NCBI GenBank assembly: GCA_009911065.1
Contig: QXWR01000002.1
Location: 124,001 to 188,000, forward strand
Reading direction: 5' to 3'
Source: Clostridiaceae bacterium
Lineage (GTDB): Bacteria; Bacillota; Clostridia; Lachnospirales; Lachnospiraceae
DNA length: 64,000 bases
Shown one piece after another: positions 15,349 through 22,368 of this stretch; within the stretch, counting starts at the first letter, position 1, and the number at the start of each line of letters is the position of its first letter. A model generated the notes under the pieces. The model searched no databases and was not told where the DNA came from. It was given only the letters and a program-made list of their open reading frames with translations. The translations under genes were made by a program, and so were the position numbers.

Positions 15349-15421
15349 CCAGGTGACGCCGTCCCTATCCCCTTATATTTTGTTGTTTATAATTTACGCT
15401 GCTTCAAAGCTCCGGTATCTT

Positions 15422-15446
15422 CCGGGGGAGTGCTTCGCGCCCCCGG
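15422..15446. promoter_or_regulatory. hairpin downstream of VR, candidate homing structure
   Basis: CCGGGGG (15422-15428) and CCCCCGG (15440-15446) form a perfect 7-bp stem just beyond the target gene stop. DGRs such as that of phage BPP-1 need a DNA hairpin or cruciform shortly after VR for efficient retrohoming; here it is about 44 bp from the VR end. Confidence 0.55.
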
Positions 15447-15453
15447 TCCCCCC

Positions 15454-16743
15454 TTATACGGCTACGCCGACAGGTGGCAATAGAAGATCGGCGGCGCCGA
15501 TGCCCCAGCTCGCACACGTGGCTGCGTCGCTCCAACCCCGCGCCCGCAAGCCGCAAGTAAGCCCAACGTTGCAAAAACCGAACCGTAGGCAGACGCCCGT
15601 AAACGTCTGCTTCGGGTCTTTTCTCCAAAGCCCGTCACAGCCTCCGGTCGCGCTGCTCCCTCCGTCCATTCCTAAAGCCGGGATACTGCCGTATCCCGGA
15701 ACGGTTCTGAAATGGGCCGGGTAGTCCAGGGCGTTGTGGTTCGTGTCCCAGGTCTTATTATCCAGTACGGCGATCCCCGTGTCCGTATAAGCTGCCCCGG
15801 TCGGGTCGTAGGTGTAATTTTTGCTTACTTTCACCCGCCCGTTTACAACTACTTCGTAAGGGTCGCGCATCCACTGCTGGTAGCTCCCCAGGACTATGCT
15901 GTGGAAAATCTTGTTAAGGCTGTGCTGATCGTCAGTTCCGTAGAACTGCCCGCCTCCCACTATGGCGTTCTGCTTTACTCCGTAGGTCGGGGACTGGCTG
16001 GCGTCGTAGCCCGCGCAGTTTCCGTACCCATAGGCTTCCTGCAGGTTCGTTGTCTTTGCGAACATAATAAGAAGGTCGGTAATGGTTTCTACAATCGGCC
16101 CGCCGAGGAATACTGCTCGGCTGCTGAAATTGGTAATAGCTGTCTTTTCCTGGGCTGTGGTGTTGCTATGGGTCGGCTGCATACCGGAAAGGCTTACCAT
16201 TTTCGGGGTGGATCCGCTTGCCCCTAAAATGGAACCGTAGAACATGGGAAGCCATACGCCCTCCAGCTCGTTGTTGCTGGGGTCAATAAAGCCCACCGGC
16301 TCGTAGCCGTCGCGGGCGGTAAGGGAAAAGCGCACGATCCTGTCGTTGCCGACCATTTCCTCGTTCTTGTAAATCTTCATCAGCCAGGAAAAAGCGCCGC
16401 CGTTGTAGCTGCTGTTTGCAACATCGGAAGCTCCGCCGCTTTCCTTCTGTGCGTAGTTTGTTTCGCTCAGCCTGTAATCCGGTGTACCGTCTGCCCGAAC
16501 CATGTAAGGCTTATTCGCCTTAATGACCGGGAAGTCCGCCCAACTGTTCAAAGCCATGCTTCCGTCGGTCTTATTCCTTACCAGGGGCGAAAAGTCCTTA
16601 TTAAGCCCGATGTACTCGATCCGGCTTCCGGGGCTTAAAATGCCGTTATGCTCAATGAAGCCGTAAACCGGATCGGCCGCCAGAATGTTATAAACCTTGT
16701 CTAAGGTTTCCTTGTCTGCAATATAAATCTTTTCTCCTGCCAT
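15454..16743 (-). CDS. DGR target: receptor-binding fibre protein with variable lectin-like C terminus
   Basis: Phage tail protein of 429 residues, predicted host-recognition tip. The N-terminal and central parts are of unknown fold. The last 70 residues look like the C-type-lectin fold used by DGR targets: a sulfatase-modifying-like GGSSATGGCDGLWR, then CLRFGF, GLRARGW and ASWGIGAADLLL. The variable repeat covers about residues 382-418. Compared with TR, ten codons differ, for example Asn to Phe, Val, Thr, Gly, Ser, Asp or Cys. The gene follows a collar/fibre gene and precedes TR and RT, so the whole cassette reads in one direction with the tail genes. ATG 16743 overlaps the upstream stop (TAATG). 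Confidence 0.93.
   Translation of the reverse strand: MAGEKIYIADKETLDKVYNILAADPVYGFIEHNGILSPGSRIEYIGLNKDFSPLVRNKTDGSMALNSWADFPVIKANKPYMVRADGTPDYRLSETNYAQKESGGASDVANSSYNGGAFSWLMKIYKNEEMVGNDRIVRFSLTARDGYEPVGFIDPSNNELEGVWLPMFYGSILGASGSTPKMVSLSGMQPTHSNTTAQEKTAITNFSSRAVFLGGPIVETITDLLIMFAKTTNLQEAYGYGNCAGYDASQSPTYGVKQNAIVGGGQFYGTDDQHSLNKIFHSIVLGSYQQWMRDPYEVVVNGRVKVSKNYTYDPTGAAYTDTGIAVLDNKTWDTNHNALDYPAHFRTVPGYGSIPALGMDGGSSATGGCDGLWRKDPKQTFTGVCLRFGFCNVGLTCGLRARGWSDAATCASWGIGAADLLLPPVGVAV
15490..15598 (-). repeat. DGR variable repeat (VR)
   Basis: The 109-bp region of the target gene matching TR 15240-15348 with 15 substitutions, all opposite TR adenines. It ends in the GC-rich CATCGGCGCCGCC (initiation-of-homing type sequence) 34 bp before the stop codon. 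Confidence 0.96.
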
Positions 16744-17345
16744 TACTCGTCTACCTCCTGTATATAAATCAATCCGTTATCAATCCCCAGCTTATACTTC
16801 TGCAGTGTGGTGTCGTCCCTTATTTTGTTCGCGTCCTCCGCAAGCAGGGCGGCTCCGGTGCTGACGATTGTAACCTCTGCGCTGTTGTTTACGGTTGCAA
16901 AATAGTCCTGCGTGATCTGCGCCGGGTTATATCCGTTGTAAGGCGGCATAAAGTCGCCGTTGTCCCCGGCTGTGGTGGTGATGCTGTAAAGGACTTCCGT
17001 GCTGGCTGCGCCGTCCTTTACCTTGGCAAATAAGCCCATCTCGTTAATGTAGTACCCGGCGTTTACGAGGGTCTGCCCGGTTACGGGATCCTGGTTCGTA
17101 ATAAGCGCCGTTACCTTCACGCTGTAATCGCTGAACACGTCAATATCCGAAAGGGTGTAGCTGTTCTTAAGAGACTTAAGGGCTGTCCGCTTCTGCAGTG
17201 CATCCAGCGTCTTTTCGGCTGCGGTATAATTGCCGTTGCCTACTGCGATCCGGGTAAACTCTATCTTGATTTCCCCGGCCTGCGCCCTGGTCAGAAGCCT
17301 CGCCCCCGCGTTGGTCATGACCGCGTTGTTAAATGGTTGTGGCAT
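16743..17345 (-). CDS. tail fibre/collar protein
   Basis: Tail fibre N-terminal-type protein of 200 residues: VMTNAGARLLTRAQAGEIKIEFTRIAVGNG at the start is the conserved phage tail-collar opening (DUF3751-like), and MGLFAKVKDG follows near 130. It probably links the baseplate to the DGR-diversified tip encoded next, whose ATG overlaps this stop. AAGGAGG precedes ATG 17345. Confidence 0.85.
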   Translation of the reverse strand: MPQPFNNAVMTNAGARLLTRAQAGEIKIEFTRIAVGNGNYTAAEKTLDALQKRTALKSLKNSYTLSDIDVFSDYSVKVTALITNQDPVTGQTLVNAGYYINEMGLFAKVKDGAASTEVLYSITTTAGDNGDFMPPYNGYNPAQITQDYFATVNNSAEVTIVSTGAALLAEDANKIRDDTTLQKYKLGIDNGLIYIQEVDE

Positions 17346-18363
17346 TCTTGGTTCCTCCTTCTTTTACGGTATTTTTGTATTTACTATTTGAAGCCGTGGC
17401 GGCTACAATAGCCTCTGTTACTGTTTCGCCCTGGATGGTAAAACCTTCCCGGACTGCTGGCGGTTTCTGGTGCGCCTCCGCCCTTGCTGCGGATCCGGCG
17501 TAAGCATGGCCTTCTACTGGTGCGGCGGTTCCTTCCAATCCTTCCCGGATGGCTGCCTGCTTCTCTGTGGCCGCCATTTCGCCCCCTATAAACGTCTGGC
17601 CTATGACTTCCTTACCCTCAAAGCTAAAACCGTCCACAATAGCCGCCTGGTGCGTCCTGGTAGCCCCTGCCGCCCCCGCAAATACTCCGGCGGTAATTTC
17701 TCCGCCCTCAGTCTTAAAGCCGTCCCAAATCGGCGCAGGGCGGCTCTGTCCGGATGCCAATGCCCCGGCGTGTATGGTCTGCCTTGCTTCCCGGTCTACG
17801 TCGTAACCGTCAATTACTGCAGGCGGCTTATAGTTTGGGAAAATCGCCGCCCCGGAGAAAAGCTCATGGTTTACAATCCGGTGTATATCAATAGCCCGAA
17901 GGTGTGAACGGGTATTCTTTACCCGCCGGATCATAATTGAAAAAAAGTCGTTCATTTCAAGCGTAAGGATGGCGTTGGTAACAATCTTGAAATAATAGGG
18001 GTTGTCGCCGTACTCGTACCACTCTTTTACTTCGCCCTCGCCAAATACTACGCCTACGAGTTCCTCTACTGCCTGGGGCGTTCCTGCGCTCATATACCAA
18101 ATCAGCGTATTTTTTACAAGCCGCCGTTTCGTGTCAAGGTCCAGCGTACTCCTGTAATACTGGGTACGAAGTTCCGAAGCCAGAAGGTCTATAACTTCCT
18201 CCGGCTGTTCATCCAAATTGGAATAAATATAGAGCCTCCGGCTGTATCGGTAAAGAAGACGGCAGGCTTGCTGCAAGGCATAGCTTAACGCCTTTACTTC
18301 CGGCTTTTTGGTTATGTTTCCGGGCATGATGTCTGTTAGCTGCCCGTCGTAGTAACTAATCAT
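17329..18363 (-). CDS. baseplate/tail protein I (gpI-like) with repeated C-terminal region
   Basis: P2 gpI-type baseplate wedge protein of 344 residues. Residues 1-170 resemble the family (ALSYALQQACRLLYRYSRRLYIYSNLDEQPEEVIDLLASELRTQYY region, then the GTPQAVEELV motif). Residues 180-320 hold about four degenerate 38-40 residue repeats built on A-I-DGF--EG----G--FAG, which is unusual for gpI. ATG 18363 follows GGAGGG and overlaps the baseplate J stop. Confidence 0.82.
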   Translation of the reverse strand: MISYYDGQLTDIMPGNITKKPEVKALSYALQQACRLLYRYSRRLYIYSNLDEQPEEVIDLLASELRTQYYRSTLDLDTKRRLVKNTLIWYMSAGTPQAVEELVGVVFGEGEVKEWYEYGDNPYYFKIVTNAILTLEMNDFFSIMIRRVKNTRSHLRAIDIHRIVNHELFSGAAIFPNYKPPAVIDGYDVDREARQTIHAGALASGQSRPAPIWDGFKTEGGEITAGVFAGAAGATRTHQAAIVDGFSFEGKEVIGQTFIGGEMAATEKQAAIREGLEGTAAPVEGHAYAGSAARAEAHQKPPAVREGFTIQGETVTEAIVAATASNSKYKNTVKEGGTKNATTI

Positions 18364-19510
18364 TTTCAAGCCCTCCGTATACAACATTTACCCCGGTACA
18401 CTGGGCTTTCGCCGTTTCCCCTATGATGCGAAAAGCTGGCGAGCGGACTACTGCCCTTTTTGCCCCTGCGTCGTTCAGCCTCGCTATAAGCTCATCCGGG
18501 TTTATGTCCCGGCCTACCTTGGTAGCCTGCCACAGCTTATATTCCTCTACGGCGGTTTCCGCCTGCGCCTGGATAGCCGTGGCCGCATTGCTGTCGCTGG
18601 TATTTATGTAGTAGGTCACGTCTATGCTGTATTCCTCAATTTCCGGTTTCTTTACTTGTACCTGGTCCGTAAGCGGACGCTTGCCCCTCTGGTTTACTGC
18701 TGCCGTTACTGCGGCTATGGTGGTATCGTCGGGGACGGTTCCGTCGGTCATAACAAAGCGGATATCAACTAAGCCCGGCGTAGGGCTGGTTATTTTAACA
18801 TCCCCTATAAATGGGTTGCTGTCTTTCACCCAGTACTCGTAAGCGTCGTCGGGTCCGGCTGTGGAATAGCTGGAAGGGGCCAGGTAAATTCTTTCTGCCA
18901 TGTTCTGGTCTGATTCTACCTCTGTCCCTCCGGTGCTTTTCTGCGTGTTCTCAACCTTGGAAATGAAGCCAATAGGATCCACAAGGGTGGTAAGCTCCCC
19001 GGCTGCAAAGTCGTTTCCTATGGTTCCGGCTTCGGTGCATTCCGTCATGACCGTTATCTCCGTTTCCCCGGGCGGTATTTCTGCGTACTCAATCGTAGCA
19101 AAATAAACCTCGTAGGCAGCAGTTACCCTGGTTCCCTGCGGTATGCTGGTAGCCGCTTCCCTTTTCCCGGAAAGCGTGAACTTGACCGGAACCTGGGCGA
19201 ACTTTGCCGGGTTCCTCGTTACCTTCTTAAGCGCACCCATATTCTCCAAATAATCGTCGTAGGCGTACTTAAGAAAGTTCATCTTTCCGCCCTTGTCTAT
19301 GTTCTGCAAGCCCTGGTATATAAGCTGGGCGCAGCCTAACATAATAATGCGGTTCGGGTCCGACTTGGAAAGCTGTATTTTCTTCCCGGTGATCTCCTGG
19401 TACTTCGCCACGAAGTCGCTTAACATCTGGCTCTGGATGTTCTCCAGCGTCAATCCGTCTATGAAAGAAATATCCGGTAAATTATCTATTGTGTTTAGAA
19501 TATCCGACAA
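18356..19510 (-). CDS. baseplate J-like protein
   Basis: Baseplate wedge protein of 384 residues, similar to P2 gpJ/Mu gp47: KFTLSGKREAATSIPQGTRV, then TECTEAGTIGNDFAAGEL and STGGTEVESDQNMAERI in the order usual for the family. It forms the ring around the tail spike with gpI and the gp25-like protein. Confidence 0.9.
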   Translation of the reverse strand: MSDILNTIDNLPDISFIDGLTLENIQSQMLSDFVAKYQEITGKKIQLSKSDPNRIIMLGCAQLIYQGLQNIDKGGKMNFLKYAYDDYLENMGALKKVTRNPAKFAQVPVKFTLSGKREAATSIPQGTRVTAAYEVYFATIEYAEIPPGETEITVMTECTEAGTIGNDFAAGELTTLVDPIGFISKVENTQKSTGGTEVESDQNMAERIYLAPSSYSTAGPDDAYEYWVKDSNPFIGDVKITSPTPGLVDIRFVMTDGTVPDDTTIAAVTAAVNQRGKRPLTDQVQVKKPEIEEYSIDVTYYINTSDSNAATAIQAQAETAVEEYKLWQATKVGRDINPDELIARLNDAGAKRAVVRSPAFRIIGETAKAQCTGVNVVYGGLEND

Positions 19511-19525
19511 TCCTTGCCACCTCCT

Positions 19526-19876
19526 TTATTCCTCCGATTCTTCCGTGTCCGCGTCCCCGGTGTCCTCCGGATCCTTCGGCCCGATGGTAATCTTCGGGGT
19601 CAGGTTCCCGTCTGCGGACTGCGTGTACTCAATATTTAATATTTCCGCCTTGTCCTCGTAAATCTCCGTTTTCTCTATGACCTCTAAAGCAAACAAATTT
19701 CTTGCCACATTGGTCGGGCAGCTCTCAAAAGTCTGCTCTAAGCCGAAGTTACGATCGCCGGGGCAAGTGCCGGCCCTGGTGCTGTAAAGCAGGTCAAGGT
19801 TGCGCTGCATTTCCTCCAGCTCCGTTGCGTTAAGGTAGTCGAAGCCGATTATTACTGTTTCCGGTGTTCCAAACAT
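19526..19876 (-). CDS. gp25/gpW-like baseplate wedge protein
   Basis: Protein of 116 residues with the gp25-like core LLYSTRAGTCPGDRNFGLE and a later NIEYTQSADGNLTPKITI; the tail end is acidic. It is the usual sheath-initiating baseplate component in contractile phages and lies directly before the J-like gene. GGAGGC precedes ATG 19876. Confidence 0.85.
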   Translation of the reverse strand: MFGTPETVIIGFDYLNATELEEMQRNLDLLYSTRAGTCPGDRNFGLEQTFESCPTNVARNLFALEVIEKTEIYEDKAEILNIEYTQSADGNLTPKITIGPKDPEDTGDADTEESEE

Positions 19877-19894
19877 CCGCCCGCCTCCTTCCCC

Positions 19895-20290
19895 TTATAA
19901 GTATTCCTCCAGGGTAATGTCGCAGGTAATCTTTACAACCTCGCCCCGGTTTAAAATTGTGTCCCAGCTCTCGCTGATTTCTGTTATGGCGTACTTATTG
20001 GATCCTACCTTCTTACTTCCAATAACTACGGTCTGCGGCTTCCCCGTCCGGATCAGCTTCTCTATGTTCTCTACCGTTTTCCGCGGCTTCACGCCGTGTT
20101 CTGCGTTGAGGGTTATGGTAAATGTCAGCTGGTCGGCATCCGGCCCTAAAAACTGCTTTTTAGGCTTCTTGCCTACCCTGGAATGGGAAGCCCAGCGCCC
20201 CTTTACGGTCCGCTGCATCTTTTTGAAATTAAGGATTTTCGCGTCGCTGGTTTCAAATACGACTGTTTTCCCTATATGCCCTATGGCCAT
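19895..20290 (-). CDS. tail protein U-like (P2 gpU/DUF) baseplate-associated
   Basis: Protein of 131 residues in the slot between spike gpV and gp25, beginning IGKTVVFETSDAKILNFKKMQR and containing a Lys-rich HSRVGKKPKKQFLGPD, matching the P2 gpU-type tail family. ATG 20290 overlaps the stop of the spike gene. Function is likely tail completion; assignment rests on pattern and position. Confidence 0.7.
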   Translation of the reverse strand: MAIGHIGKTVVFETSDAKILNFKKMQRTVKGRWASHSRVGKKPKKQFLGPDADQLTFTITLNAEHGVKPRKTVENIEKLIRTGKPQTVVIGSKKVGSNKYAITEISESWDTILNRGEVVKITCDITLEEYL

Positions 20291-20751
20291 TCATCCACCC
20301 CCTTCCCTACTCCTACAACCCGCTCTAAAGCCGCGATCCTTTCTTCGTGGTCGTGTAGCTTCAGCAGAAGTTTTTCCGCCTCTGCGTCCTGGTGGGTTTC
20401 GCTGCCGTCTAAGGACGCTATGATGGTATGCTCCGCCGCTACGGTCAGTACGCCGTCCTTATAATTGATATAGGCTCCGCCGCCCAGGTCTTTATGGAAG
20501 GTTCCGGGGTTCCCCGCTGCGTTGTATTCGTTCCAATAGGTCCCTAAGATGATCCCCATCTCCCCGCCGTTGCTCAAATGAATAACGACAACCTTTGCCC
20601 CCAACTGCGGCAGCTTATATTCTTCGTTAAAGGTGGCGTAGGGTAATAGCTCCGTGACTTCTCCGTCCCGGTCCTCAAACAATACGCTTACCATTCCCGT
20701 TTCCGGATCCACGCTGCTTACCGTCCCGATCCTGTTTCCTCCGTCGCTCAT
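20281..20751 (-). CDS. baseplate assembly protein V (spike, gp45-like)
   Basis: Central tail spike protein of 156 residues: an OB-type start NRIGTVSSVDPETGMVSVLF, then VVVIHLSNGGEMGIILGTY, a beta-helix stretch with TFHKDLGGGAYINYKDG, and a C-terminal coiled tail LHDHEERIAALE. It should trimerise at the tail tip. GGAGG precedes ATG 20751. Confidence 0.88.
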   Translation of the reverse strand: MSDGGNRIGTVSSVDPETGMVSVLFEDRDGEVTELLPYATFNEEYKLPQLGAKVVVIHLSNGGEMGIILGTYWNEYNAAGNPGTFHKDLGGGAYINYKDGVLTVAAEHTIIASLDGSETHQDAEAEKLLLKLHDHEERIAALERVVGVGKGVDEWP

Positions 20752-20761
20752 CCTCCGCCTC

Positions 20762-22081
20762 CTATGCTTTCTTGAGGCTTTCTTTTCCGCACCAGCCGTA
20801 CCGTGTCCCGCCCTTGCGCTTCGCCACTCCGTACTGGTATTTATAGCCGCCTCCTAAAATCTGGGTTATATACATCGTCATGTTGCTGCACTGGTTCGCC
20901 TTGCCTCCGTTCCCGCCCCAATATGCCGGCCCGTTTACGATAACCTTGTCGCCTACTGCGAGGGCTTCGCTGGCTGCTGGCTGGGCGGTTGCTTTTTTGG
21001 TGGCGACCGCTTTCTTCTGCCCCTGGTATTCCTTCATGACGGTTGCCTTAACTATGCGCTTCTGGCACTTGTGAAGCTCCAGCGCCATGGTGTAGGCTCC
21101 GTCCGGGCTTATGTTATGCGTTACTTTGTCCACAAAGTATTTCCCGGAAAGCTGGTAAAGCCCTTTTATGTTTACGGTGCTTCCGGCTGCGATCCGGTTG
21201 TTCGCCATGATGGTTACGCTCATCGTTACCGCTTTTTCGTTCTCAGCGTTTACCTTGGCGCAGGCTTTAAGCTGTGCCTCCTGCAAGCTCTCGACCTTCT
21301 CGTTAATATTAAGCATCCGCTTACCGCTGCCGACTACGCACTTCATTTCCTTGTCGTCCTTGCCGGAAGTGTACTTAATTGTAGCCCCGGTATAAGTCCC
21401 GACTAAGGTGGTGTTGTAGCTCCAGTCCTGCAGGTCTGCGGGCTTCAATGTGGCTACTGGCTTCCTTGCTTCAAAACTCCCCTTGTCGTATATTACTATT
21501 TTCCCGCTGTAAATCTTGATTGCCATGCCGTAATCCTGGCATACCTTCGTTAAAAAGCTGCTGTCGGATTCGTTGCTCTGCTCTATGGTTCCCAGCTTTA
21601 TGGTTCCCCCGGTGTACTGCAGCTTAAGGTGGTACTTTCTGGCGATCTCCGCCCCTACCTCCTTAAGCGTCGCTTTCTTCCATGTCTTACTCCTGGCCGT
21701 GCTTCTGAAAGCGTTGCTTTCCGGGACGGATACTCCGCCAATGGTACAAGTAAGCTCCGGGCCGGTGTAACTCAAATCGTCAAGGCAGAATTTTCCGCAA
21801 TAGAAACTTTTCTTTTGCCCTGCCTTGTCCCAGCTCTTTTCAATGATTTTAGCTGTCAACTTATCGCCTTTTTTCGGCATCCACTTGTTTGCCCAGCGTA
21901 AGTCTATATTTGTTAAGGTTATGCTTACGGTATCGCTTTCCCCGGTTGCCGGGTCTGTGTATGAAAAACCTTCGTCATATTCCGCCATGACGGCGGCGGG
22001 GCGTTTGCTCGTCCCGCCGGCCTTCTTGGCTTTCTGGTAAGTCACGCTTACGCTTGCCTGCCTGGGTGTTTCTTTGTTCAT
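20762..22081 (-). CDS. late control D / XkdQ-like hub protein
   Basis: Baseplate hub protein of 439 residues, similar to P2 gpD and PBSX XkdQ: early SFYCGKFCLDDLSYTGPELTC, the family block SKTWKKATLKEVGAEIARKYHL, and SDSSFLTKVCQDYGMAIKIYSGK. The C terminus (from about 360) adds an SH3-like segment, KVIVNGPAYWGGNGGKANQC, found in several clostridial phage hub proteins. ATG 22081 has GCGGAGG upstream and overlaps the gpX-like stop; the frame to 22192 is not used. Confidence 0.85.
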   Translation of the reverse strand: MNKETPRQASVSVTYQKAKKAGGTSKRPAAVMAEYDEGFSYTDPATGESDTVSITLTNIDLRWANKWMPKKGDKLTAKIIEKSWDKAGQKKSFYCGKFCLDDLSYTGPELTCTIGGVSVPESNAFRSTARSKTWKKATLKEVGAEIARKYHLKLQYTGGTIKLGTIEQSNESDSSFLTKVCQDYGMAIKIYSGKIVIYDKGSFEARKPVATLKPADLQDWSYNTTLVGTYTGATIKYTSGKDDKEMKCVVGSGKRMLNINEKVESLQEAQLKACAKVNAENEKAVTMSVTIMANNRIAAGSTVNIKGLYQLSGKYFVDKVTHNISPDGAYTMALELHKCQKRIVKATVMKEYQGQKKAVATKKATAQPAASEALAVGDKVIVNGPAYWGGNGGKANQCSNMTMYITQILGGGYKYQYGVAKRKGGTRYGWCGKESLKKA

Positions 22082-22365
22082 TCTTCGTCCTCCGCTTCGT
22101 CCTCGTCGCTGTAATCGTCGTAAGGATCTTCGCCCTCGTCGTCCTCTGTTCCGGTTCTCCATGGCGGCAGCTCGTCGCTGTCCTCGTACCATGGAATATC
22201 CGGGGTATTAAGGACGGTTCCCGCTGAAAAGACTAAAATATCAAGAAGGGGGTAGTTATTCGCCATAAGGAGGGCGGCGTATTCCTCGCCGCCGTATACC
22301 TTAAAGGCTATTTCGTCCCAGGTTTCCCCCTGTATCGTGGTATATGTTTTCGCCAACTTTACCAC
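22078..22365 (-). CDS. LysM-like tail protein X
   Basis: Protein of 95 residues: a LysM-type fold, TYTTIQGETWDEIAFKVYGGEEYAALL, as in P2 gpX, and a long acidic tail (GTEDDEGEDPYDDYSDEDE). GTG 22365 lies within the GGAGGTG ribosome site; TTG 22356 has better spacing and may be the real start. Confidence 0.85.
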   Translation of the reverse strand: MVKLAKTYTTIQGETWDEIAFKVYGGEEYAALLMANNYPLLDILVFSAGTVLNTPDIPWYEDSDELPPWRTGTEDDEGEDPYDDYSDEDEAEDEE

Positions 22366-22368
22366 CTC

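Noticed and set aside
15240-15598. Simple tandem duplication of the fibre gene end
   Set aside because: Random divergence would hit all bases; here only template adenines differ, and an RT lies next to it.
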